From Anisakis pegreffii (Eukaryota > Nematoda > Chromadorea > Rhabditida > Anisakidae): a DNA stretch of 64,000 nucleotides. The position numbers and the translations under genes were made by a program. Of the stretch, positions 12,764-23,819 are shown piece by piece. The DNA lies in contig JAPYMA010003043.1 of assembly GCA_035041965.1 (NCBI GenBank), forward strand, positions 101,388-165,387, read 5' to 3'. The notes under the pieces are model-generated. The model had not been told where the DNA came from. It did not search any database and saw nothing but the letters and a program-made list of their open reading frames with translations. Numbering within the stretch: the stretch's first letter is position 1; the number at the start of each line of letters is the position of its first letter.

Positions 12764-15700
12764 CATCCAGTTTTCATTTTCATTACCAATTCAAGTTTTA
12801 TGATGAGTTGATTGCGGTTGATTGATGATAAACTTTCGACTGAAATTGATACTGACAAATATGTTACTGATTATTTATTGTGACGGCAATCACTCAATTT
12901 TGTTGGATATCTAAAATGTTGGATGTCTTAAATTTTGATGAGTTGAGGGGGAAGTTTTAAACTGAACGAATGGTTTTTTTTTGGTGTCGTGTGACATTGA
13001 GAAATCAGTCGATAGTCGTTGTTTGGTTGTCAACCGAAAATGTGCGGGCATTTGATCTGATAATAACGATTATTTTGTTGTGAAATCATCAAACCGGTTG
13101 GAAATAATATTTGAAGAAAAAAAAAGGAACAGTTGACGACTGGCAATAACTTTTTGATGATGAATCTTTTGATGTTTCATTCAAAATCGGTTGCACCAAC
13201 TATGATGAATCGCTCATCTCGCCATTATCAGTTTATTTGAATTGGACACCAAAAAAAAAGCCAACTAAATGGTGAACGATGAAAAATTTGAACGCAAACG
13301 GAAGAAAGTGCCTCTCATCGATCTGATGAGTTCGCACAACACTTTAGTGCACTTATCAGTTCCTCTTGAATCTTTCAAGAAGATTGGAGAATTTTATGAT
13401 GTGACTATCACTCACCTTGAGGAGTCACATCAAATCATCTGTCACTGATTCTCACTTTGAAACATTGTCAAAACAATCAACTCAGAGAGTTGTTCACTTA
13501 CTTGTTTCATTTGACAAGTTGCATTGCTATTGTTGTTGTTATTGCTACTGTTGCTGTTGACTGTAAGTTGCTCATCGATTAGAATCGGTTCCAATTCACA
13601 ATCTAATATCGAGAAGGTGCTCATTCTCATCATAAAAGTCGAAATATTCAGGTGCGAGTCATTTCTTGAAACCTCTATCGAATCATCACTTCATGGATGA
13701 TAGATAAGCTGTTTCGTAGATCAACTTATTTGATCTAGTGATCATCTTCTGTAATCTAATTATACTGGTACTTATCATTTCCTCGAGAAACCACCGTTTT
13801 CGAGCGCTCTGGAACATGCAATCATTCGATACGATTCTCATTGACTGTGTAGTTCTCTAATTTTTGGGTTTGTATTTGCATGTTCATATGAAATACATGT
13901 ATTGCTTGCAAATTAAATTCAAGCTATTGCAATAGAATATGAAAATATTACGTCGTGCATGTGAATATATGCTACATGCAGTGATGGATTGAATTCTTCA
14001 ATAGCAGTAAATTAGCGCTGATAATACTGATGATTATGGTAATAACAATGATAAGGACAATAATAATAACAAGTAGTAAACCGGTTCTTAGCAATTCAGT
14101 GCAAATGAACATGTATAAATGGTGACATTTTGGATTCGTCAGTTAGCTTAAATTTTCGTTTTCTTTTAATAGTCTTACAGTTTTCATTTTCTCGCGAATC
14201 TTTTTTCAGTGGATTTTCAATTTTTTTTCAATTTTCAATTCACTTTTTCAATCTATCAGTGTTATGCACTGATAGATTTTCATCGCTTTTATTTTCGGTT
14301 CATTGCTGGATTCTTCTCAAGATTGCAATTACGCACCGAATGATTTGTGATTTCGCATGGATTCGAATTCAGTTTCCTTTCGAATCCGTCGTTTTCATGG
14401 TCATCTGACTATCACTATCACTATTATCATCGTTATCATCATCATTATCACGATCAGTGTTATTGTCTAATCAAAACTTCCCCGCTGATCAATCAATCAA
14501 TCAATCAATCAGAAGTGATCAAAGAACGTTCATGAATACCGAACCGAAAACAAACCATATGATCATTTGATATGGTTCACATCTCGATTGGTGTTGCACT
14601 TTTGGAATGGTTTTGTTTTCTGCTTCACAAATTCCCATCAGTCCTGAAATCCTGAAAAAATATTGTCACTGAACCAGTTCCATGAGGATGTACGACGAGT
14701 GTTTGGGGTTTGCAGCAACACATTGAGCAGAAATTATTATTCACTTGTCTTTCTTAGCGAAACTTCTGTGCCGCAACCTTACGCATGCATGAATGCCTCG
14801 CAACTGTGCAGTGCCCAATAGCAGCAATAAGTGAACATTTAGTGAAATGGAAACGATTCGTCGAAATTCTCGTTTCACTTTATGCATGAGTTAGCGTTCT
14901 TTTCTTTTGTGCTCAGTGCAAATCGACTTTTTAATGGTGAATTTGAAAAGTACAAATTCATGGAAATTTATAAGAACGGGAAATATGAAACGAAACGACA
15001 CGAAAAAGACACAGTTAATCGGTGGCTCATGAAAACAGAACAAGAATTCAATGATCACTGGTGTCGTCGTTCAATCACGACCTATATGTCGTCGTCGACG
15101 ACGAAAATCGATCGCATGAAAATTTCAATGCGCAATTTCAACTGACTCAAATTGAAAACATTTGGCTTGACTGGAAAATTCAACTAATTCGCTGCAATTT
15201 CTCTAATTTTCCACAGTTGCAATTTCATCAGGTTTCTTCCGCAAGAAGCAATAGTATGGTTCAATTTGTTCAGTTCATGAAATTCAATGCATTTAGCATC
15301 CATTGACACAGGCTATAAGTGAGAGCATACAAAAAATACTCCACATTTTTAATCCATCTTCAGGCTGTGTCAGTAGTCTCATTGAATTAAATTTATACGA
15401 GTGTTTCCTGCATATGTTAAGCAACCACCACAACTGAACGTATCGATCTCTGATGACGTTCCTTTCAGGATTTATGAATGTGAACGAATGACTGGAATTA
15501 TAGTATGAATTCAGTTTCTTTCAATAGTTGTTGGAGTTATAGTATGATTTCAGTTCATTTTTTAAAATGTGAAATTCATTGATGTATGCATACATACAGG
15601 GTGAGCAATTTAGTCACATGATTGACCTTGAGGCTTGTAAAGAAACGACTAACGGAATCTGACAATTTGAGCACATTAACAACTGTGACCAGCAAAAACT

Positions 15701-17081
15701 GTGCAAGCTTTTTTCCGGCAACGCTCATTGTCACAGGAATGAATACTGGTACTGAGCTCGACTGCCATCTGCACCAGCAGATTGACTGATGCGAGTTAGG
15801 TTATTAGGTAGCATAAAAACTAGGTGGCTGCATGCGATTACTGCTAATGTTGACCGGGAACATTCATTATACTAAAAGAAAATCATGCAAAAACTCAGCA
15901 CTTGCGAGTTATTGAACGTTAGATGCGCAGTTTGATTTACAAATTATCATGAATGAATTCTGAGATAGTTCGAAAGTATTTTTGCAACTAAAGATGCTCA
16001 ATGTAATTGACAAGAGCGATCTGGTCTCAGCAAGAGACCAGTTTGCTCATCAGTAAAAAGTTCACAAGAGCATTTCAAGGTGTTTTGCAGTGGCACGCTA
16101 AAAATGCAAAGTTTATTCAACGAAACCCCTTGATCAATTTATTTTCAGAGCTGATTCTCTATTTCACGGAATATTGTGTCCTAGTAAGTCCCTTAAAATT
16201 GCAATCAATGTAAAATACCGTTGCCACAGTACCGCTTGTAGTCTATTGCCTAACAATCTTTTGCATTGATAATTTTGTCAAATAAGTATAACTGATTCAA
16301 TGAATGAATTGAACGAATGTGATGCGATGTAAACGCGGAGCAGTGATGTCTGATTGATTATGCATTTTGATGGCAATATACGCTAATAAATGTTAAGCGG
16401 ATTTACTCATCGATATAAACTTACAGCAGTATTCATGTTATAAATTTGAACAGTAGTTATATGTTTTGGATGTGTTTTATGCGTTTGCAGTTGATAATTA
16501 TCAATCGAATATATAGTATAATATAAAATACTCGTTTTTGATTGTGGGATGATGATGATGATGTTATTGTAGCGCGTGTTATTGTGATTCGTCGGTGATT
16601 TCTGACAGCATTGCTTACGTCCTATTCATTTGATTTTTCATTGTTCATAAGTACTGAGGACAGAGAATATTGCTGCTAATACTGAGATATTCCATATCTT
16701 TCAAAAGTTACTCTTCATTTCGAAGTTCTATTATTATCAGAATCACAATCACTATTATCATTATTATTGATACTATATCACTATGGTTATTATTGGGCCA
16801 CTCGTGTGATTATTATTGTTTTGATGTTATCGTAATCACTGATCAAATCGATTATTAACACTAGCATTTATTGCGGTTCGATACCATTCAGTGTTATTAT
16901 ACTATGCGTGCCAGTGGTAATTATACCACTAGTGTGACGAGCGATAAAGCGGGATTTGTCCAGATCCGACGACTTGACCTGATTGCCTTAAAGTTCTCTG
17001 CAATTCTCAAATTTCAGTTTATCAAGCGCTCTTATTGGTGATTGGTGTTTAAGTAGAACAATACTCACACAGCTAGCAACG

Positions 17082-20000
17082 ATGAGAACAGTCATTCTTG
17101 TGTTTCTTTTCATTTTCTTACGGTACAGTTCGGCTGCTGAGACATTGAAGAGCAACGACATTAAAGATCAAACGGTTGGAGAGTATAACAGCAAGGAACC
17201 AGCAAACAAGGAAGATGCACCAAAAAGGTTTCAGGTGCGGCAGTTCCCCATCGATCTTCTTCAACTTTTTGTTTTCGTCGCCGTGCTACCCATTCATGTG
17301 CAGCAGATAATTGCTGGCCATATACCACTTCAGATTTAAACACTGCATCATATTTGGTATTTAGGCTCTACGTAGTCTATGATGACCTTCAGTGGAACAA
17401 AGCTGATACTGCATTTCAATGAAGCAATGAATTTCAAAATCATTAGGGGCATTCTTGCAGCTAGAATACCCTAATGATTTTGAAATCTTGATTAAAAAAA
17501 TAAATATAAAAAAAACAAAAAACAAAAAATCTTGACACAAAAACAAAATCTTGATAAAACCAGTCAAGGTGTACGTCAGCTAGAAGTTCTCCAATTCTAT
17601 GCGTAAGCTGTGATGATAAATTCGAATCTATAGACAAACCATAATTAGAGATGATTATCAAAATTAGGCGTAGTTCACGGCAAAGCATGTCTGTCTATGA
17701 AGTTGATCTCGTAGGAGAGCAATGTTTGACTGGAGTTAGGCGATTTATTGATGAAGTGAAAGTAAGCAAAATGCCGTTTCAGGTTATTTCTTACAATTGG
17801 GAAGAAGTGCAAACACCGTTGACAATATCTGTTTGGTTACTTATGGCGAGTATTGCGAAAATATGTATGTGCTTAAAATATGAATCTTTCCAATGCTCCT
17901 TTCGATAGTCCAATAAAGAGCGACGTCCTCAGAGTCGTTCATTCAATATTTCATACCAACGATCACGAAACCAAAGAAACATCAATATCACCATATCAAT
18001 TACATCAAATCATATCAAATTCCACGATATATCGTATCTTGAATGCTTGAATCATAAACTAATCAAAACGTTATCATCACTGATCAAACAGATCAAATCT
18101 TGATAAAACCAGTCAAGGTGTACGTCAAAGCTAAAATCGTACCTGCTATCCCGCATAAGAGCGATCTTTTAACTCACTATGAGAACTCATGGGTTAATTC
18201 CATTGCCACAATTGCTTTCAACGATCCTATCGATGACAATATTCAATTTCAGTTTTTCATTTATCCAAGAAGATTTCCGACGTCTTTCCGGATTCTTCAC
18301 TGCTGATTATAGTCGGATTAATACTTGGCGTTGGATTGAAGTTATATCACGTGAATGATAGTGTTTTTTCGTTATCGTCGAATGTTTTCTTCCTTTATCT
18401 ATTACCTCCGATCATCTTTGATGCAGGTGAAACGTTTGAAATAATTTCAATCGCTGACGATTTCTTGACTGAATCATTCATTCGATTCGTCGCTTCATTC
18501 CATCTCTGTTAAATGCCAATGAACTGTAACCTCAGATTAAATACTAATGGTGCATATGAATTCATGAAATAAAGATCTCATAATCTCAGACATTTCATTC
18601 TCATGTTGATACATCGAAGTGATCTATTGTGATCTGCTATGAATCTCTTAACCTAGAGCATTTTTTGCTGATGTTCTTATGCTGATAATGAATTTTAGGA
18701 TATTTTATGCCGAATCGTGCACTCTTTGAAAATTTCGGCTCAGTACTGAGCTTCGCTGTGTTTGGCACAGTATGGAATACATTTGCAATTGGTAGGTGCC
18801 TTTCTTTAGAGTCAGTTTCGTTACTTTTGGTGCTACTTCAGTTATTTTTCGTGTTTGCACTGTTTCAGTCTTTTCATGTGTTGTGCCTGAGAAATGAACA
18901 GTGTCTTCACCCCTCACTTAATGAATATTCCCATCATAAAGGATCTATGAAAGATTCATGCAATAAAGGCACCAACCTAGGTTTATCTAATATCAGATGA
19001 AAACTCCTTTAAATCAGTGCATTAATTGAAAAGAGTTTGTTCTCTTGAATAAATTTTCTCGCCATTACAATATATAACAACTTCATTACTGTAGCGTTTA
19101 CTTCCAGGTGCATCGTTGTATGCGTTAGGAGAGTTTGGCATATTTTCGGTACAATTCTCAATATTCGAAATCTTTTTGTTCTCGGCGCTTATCAGTGCAG
19201 TGGATCCAGTGGCTGTTATTGCTGTCTTTGAAGAGATACACGTTAATGAAGTGCTTTTTATTACTGTGTTTGGCGAGGCGCTCTTTAACGATGGTATTAC
19301 TGTGGTAAGTCACTGAAACTGTTATTCTTGTATCGCAATGATTACAGTTTAGTAATGAATTAATTGTGGCTCAAATTGGAGTGTTTAAAAACATCGATAA
19401 GAAGGCGATTGAAATTAAGTTATTATTATTGTTGAGAGAATCATTCGCATTACGATTTGTGACGATTATTCATACTTAATGATTCCGGCACACACACCCT
19501 TCAGCTCAATATCTATAAGAATTCTTGTTCGAGAGTTATTGGATGAGAGCGGAAAATTGAGGAAATTGATGAAATTTGAAGGTGTTGTATCAAATGTTCA
19601 AAAAGTTCACGCTGATTGGACCTGATAAGCTGATCCCAATTGATTACGTGGCTGGCGGTGTGAGTTTTTTCGTGATCGGTTTAGGTGGTGCTGCTATCGG
19701 ATTGGTGTACGCTGTAATTGTCAGTTTTATCACAAAGTGCGTTTGATGTGCCAGTTGATCTGGCTGGCATTCTTTCATATTGTATCCGGCAAAGTAACTC
19801 GTTCAGAAAATATTGTTGCCCGAACATGACTGAACTCATTTCCGAATGAAATTTCTCAATTGGATACCATTTTTACTTATCTTTAAGACAATAACCAGAA
19901 AAGTTATAGCTCTAAACTTCGGAAGTATGTAGTTTTCCGAGAAATCCTGTAAGTCATTTCGTCTTTAAACGGTTAATGTCCTCTCGTTGCAGGTACACTG

Positions 20001-23000
20001 AAAAAGTGAAAGTGCTCAATCCCATATTTATATTCGTAATACCCTATTTGGCGTATTTAACTGCTGAGACATTCGGTCTATCATCGATTATGGCGTATGT
20101 TCATCAGAATCTCTGCATTCAGAAAATCATATATTTTGTCAAGCGATTTTGCTTTGTTGAGGAGATCGAGCTATTTTATTAAAGCTATCTCAACTAGCGC
20201 TGAATTGCTCATTGTTATGCATTTGCTCACTATAGATCAGTAGATGCAATGCAATAGCATAGAAAATAGCTCAGTACTGAATTCTTCCTCTTCTCATTCA
20301 CTCATCTAATTTCACATGATTCCTTTTCGATGCATTCGAATCCAACCCGTGAGATGAGTAAAATTTAGAATTGTTGCGTGTGGAATGGCCATGAAACAAT
20401 ACGTGAAGGGTAATATCTCAAATACGGCAATCGCATCCGTCAAATACTTCACAAAGATGCTGGCACAAGCATGTGAAACGGTCATCTTCATGTTCTTGGG
20501 ATTGTCAACGATCTCCAGTCATCACCACTGGGATTTGGCATTTATCGCACTCACAATTGTCTTTTGCATGATCTATCGATCGATCGGTACTGAAATCTTC
20601 TTCTTCTTCTTTCATGATCACTCATTCCTTTTTTTCGCAAATCTTTCTCGACATCATCAGTCAAGACTTCTAGGATTCGACATTGTTGCGGCATAAAACA
20701 TCACACAAACTCAAAAATAGAATATAAATACTTAATCCTCTGTTCTGAGTTCATCCTGATCGCAAAGCATCTAGATGAATTTTTTATCGAATTTCATATT
20801 GTATCATGGAAAATGAAATAGGAACGTGAAAGCAACGGTTTCATATTGTTAGGAAAATGTTAAACATTTTCATACAGAATAACAGTGATTGTCTTGAAAA
20901 TTTAGGTGTGGTCGTGCAATGCGCAATTCTGAATCGTTTCCGAAAGAAACACTTCTCACCGGTGGATCAGTTTGTGATGGCATACGGCGGATTACGAGGT
21001 GCGATCGCATTCGGTCTAGTTGTGTCGATGCCCGAGCAGATTCAAGCAAAAAGCATGTTCATCACTGCTTGCATTGCGGTCATCTATTTCACCGTATTCT
21101 TACAGGTCATTTTTTTACTTAAGCACATAACTTAAATATTGTTCTAACTTAAATATTCAGAATCGGCCGTCTTTATCATCTAGATCAGTGGGTTGAAATC
21201 AGGAGGTGAAATTACCCAGTTGCGGATAATTTGTAGGTATCAAGGGGTGTCATTAGCTCATGTCATTAGCTCGTCCGCACCTAACAGGGTTTCCATTCGT
21301 TTTAACAGGGTTTTCATTCTTTTCCTTGTTGCTATAATCACTCTCATAACTTTTATCACCAAATGTGTTCTCTTTTGCTAAATTCTCATTCATTTCACTC
21401 AACAATCAAAGTCAAATTCTCATTCTATTAAATACACTCTATAATTGATCATTTGACTCTCGAATGTTGTTGAGCAATAGTATTCGATTGCTGTATTGTC
21501 GATTTCGGCTGTCAACATTCGTCAACGTATCCAGTAAATAGTATATGCTACGGAATGAGAAATTGATTCGAACTGTGAAGTGAAATGAGACGAAGTGAAT
21601 GATAAAAACTCATCAAGAGAACGATATTCGCATGTGATAGCTATGAGAGTGAATACAACACGTCTGAAAAGAATGAGAATTCATCTGAATCAGTCTGAAG
21701 TGAGTGTGTCACAGACAATAGCTTTTCATGCAATCATAATCGATTGCAATCATGAACAACACAACGGTCTACGACAAATGGATAATGGAGACACCCAAAC
21801 TTGAGAAGCTTTAATCTAGATTCTAGAGTAATCCTATAAGCAATGAAGCGATGCAATTCAGGGTATGACAATCAAACCGTTGGTGAATTATTTGAAGATC
21901 GAACGTGAAGACCAAGAAGGACCAACACTGATTCAAAGTGTTTACATGCGAGTTAGTTCACAAAGCATGATCATTTCATTTGAATGCACATAACCTCTGA
22001 GTGAAAATCTAAAACGATTACGGAAGTTGACTACAAATTTGAAGCAGCACGTCAGAAATTTTGATTTTGAAGCAGAATCTTCTGAGTGGTTCACAGAAAG
22101 ATTGTGAAATGATACGAAACTATTTTTTTGCAGTATTTCGATTATACAATGGCCGGTGTAGAGGATATTGCTGGACAAAAGGGACACAATTCAATTCGTG
22201 ACACGTACGGTTCAGATTCCATTTGCATTCATTCCCATCCAAAACAATTCCATATAATACACAATAAGCATACAGGACGGAATCTAATGCATCAATCATG
22301 CGTTGAAATTATTGAAGAATGCCTTTTCACTTGAGTCAATGAAATAATTCCTTGATGAGATGAGAAAAAATCGTATAGTTTTTCTCATTCTTAACCAGTA
22401 TCGCTCCTTATCCTTATCACACGCTCTGCACTAACCGTGATAGGCTCCATCATTGATCAGGAGCTACTAATCAAAAGAACTCAATGAGGGAATTCACTAA
22501 GTTCAGCTGGGCTAAAAATTTTTTTGACCGCATTTTATTAGGCGATATTTGGATTACCTGGATCCAGATAATCTACATAATATCATGCCTGGATAATCAT
22601 ATCCTACTTGGATAATCCACATAATCCAGGTATGATATGTGATATAATATCTCATAAATAGGCAAAATAAACTGAAAATTCAGTTTCGAACGTCTGAATG
22701 CGACGATTCTACGACCACTATTAATGCGTAATGAGAAGAGGCGTCGATTCGATGCGTCCAAAATAGTTCGAGCCTACACCAAGATCACTCTCAAAGAGGC
22801 AATGGAGGTTGCGAGCAATGGAAAACGATCACGGGAGGAGATTGAACCAAGACGAGTGTAAGACATCATCAGTTACTTCATACTGCTCATACAAAGTCGT
22901 CAATGAGTCACCGCCGGAAATTTGCAGACACCTTGCAACTGGGCAACTAGATGCGAGTGGAATCGACAATGCATCGTATCAATCTGACGGAGGGGCAACC

Positions 23001-23819
23001 ACGTCATTGGGACAGCGAGAAGTGGCTCTTAGGGATGAACTCGCCAAGGTTACCAGACGAACAACTGTTTCGGATGTTCACTTCGAATATTTTCAGTTCA
23101 CATTGCAAAATTTTATTTCCAAACTCGCATTCAACTAGGATATTGCACGGAAATTGGCTGCTTTAAGTTTTGAGTGATCTCATCTAATTTGGTTTCATAT
23201 TTGTAGTATATGTCATCTCGAGAGAACACAGAGGCGTTATATACGATGTTCAGCGAGTTGTTAGAGCGTAAACTTCGTGAGGCTCAAGCCACGTCGACTG
23301 ATGACAATTCATCAGATGACATCGAAGATGACTATATGCGAGAGATTATTGGACCGAATCTTACGGTTCCCACTCCTGGTGCTCCTGAGGTACGTGTCTG
23401 GAGCAGTATATATCACTCGGACTGAGTTGCATTTCCGATAAACCCTTTACGTAAAGCATATTTCTTTCCGCTCCAGCATCAGATCATACTTTCAATAAAC
23501 AAATTCCAGCTCACAGTAATCCATGAATACTCGAAAACGCTTCGAATCCAGCGAAATTTTAAGATTCTCATCAACAACCTCCAATAGTACGAAAAGTTTA
23601 TGTATAGCAAACGTTTTGGCTATGCTCTCAATCAGCAAATCATTGACTGAGGACAGTTTTCTCAGTTCATCGTAAAATTGGTTACAGGAAGGTCGACAGG
23701 CGGCCCGTAAAGCATCACGATCATTGGCAAGCGTCTATTCGGTAGATATGGAGATGGGAAGACGAAGACCGGTTTCTCGCAGTCGAAGTGTGGGTCAAGT
23801 GAATAGGACAAACGTCTGA
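17082..23819 (+). CDS. Na+/H+ exchanger, plasma-membrane NHE type (SLC9 family)
   Basis: Electroneutral exchange of Na+ for H+ across the plasma membrane, controlling pH and volume. Fifteen exons: 17082-17234, 17783-17864, 18253-18426, 18699-18791, 19108-19304, 19582-19736, 19993-20094, 20369-20586, 20906-21105, 21862-21951, 22134-22204, 22684-22857, 22928-23048, 23207-23389, 23688-23819; 714 residues with every phase matching. The start is an ATG followed by a hydrophobic signal-like segment. The membrane domain (about 60-460) holds family hallmarks: [50 protein letters not shown] and [15 protein letters not shown] conserved stretch ([36 protein letters not shown]) opens the cytoplasmic tail. 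The tail continues with an acidic, probably helical part ([18 protein letters not shown]) and ends in an Arg/Ser-rich segment. The most variable exon is 22928-23048, placed by phase and flanking splice sites only. It resembles the C. elegans nhx plasma-membrane group; the exact orthologue is not resolved. Confidence 0.95.
17432..17487. repeat. Perfect 18-bp inverted repeat (hairpin) in exchanger intron 1
   Basis: ATTTCAAAATCATTAGGG at 17432-17449 is exactly complementary to CCCTAATGATTTTGAAAT at 17470-17487, with a 20-base loop. It sits in the first intron of the Na+/H+ exchanger. It could be a small structured intron element or a remnant of a short inverted-repeat transposon. Confidence 0.75.
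17546..18127. repeat. 33-base direct duplication across exchanger introns 1 and 2
   Basis: The same 33 bases, starting AAATCTTGATAAAACCAG and ending GTGTACGTCA, occur at 17546-17578 (intron 1) and 18095-18127 (intron 2), flanking exon 2. The downstream copy lies in an open frame that runs about 50 codons up to the exon 3 acceptor but is out of phase with it. Confidence 0.75.

Larger units (their letters stand above)
9859..17081. other. Intergenic region, no supported gene
   Basis: About 7.2 kb between the leucine-rich-repeat gene and the Na+/H+ exchanger. It is AT-rich and contains short duplicated segments (10141-10165 with 10426-10450; 12542-12587 with 12718-12763), a small perfect hairpin at 16021-16041 and many short open frames. 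A 59-codon frame at 13269-13448 is discussed as a finding but is not long enough to annotate. Upstream control sequences of the exchanger should lie in the right part, but I cannot point to a specific element. Confidence 0.5.
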
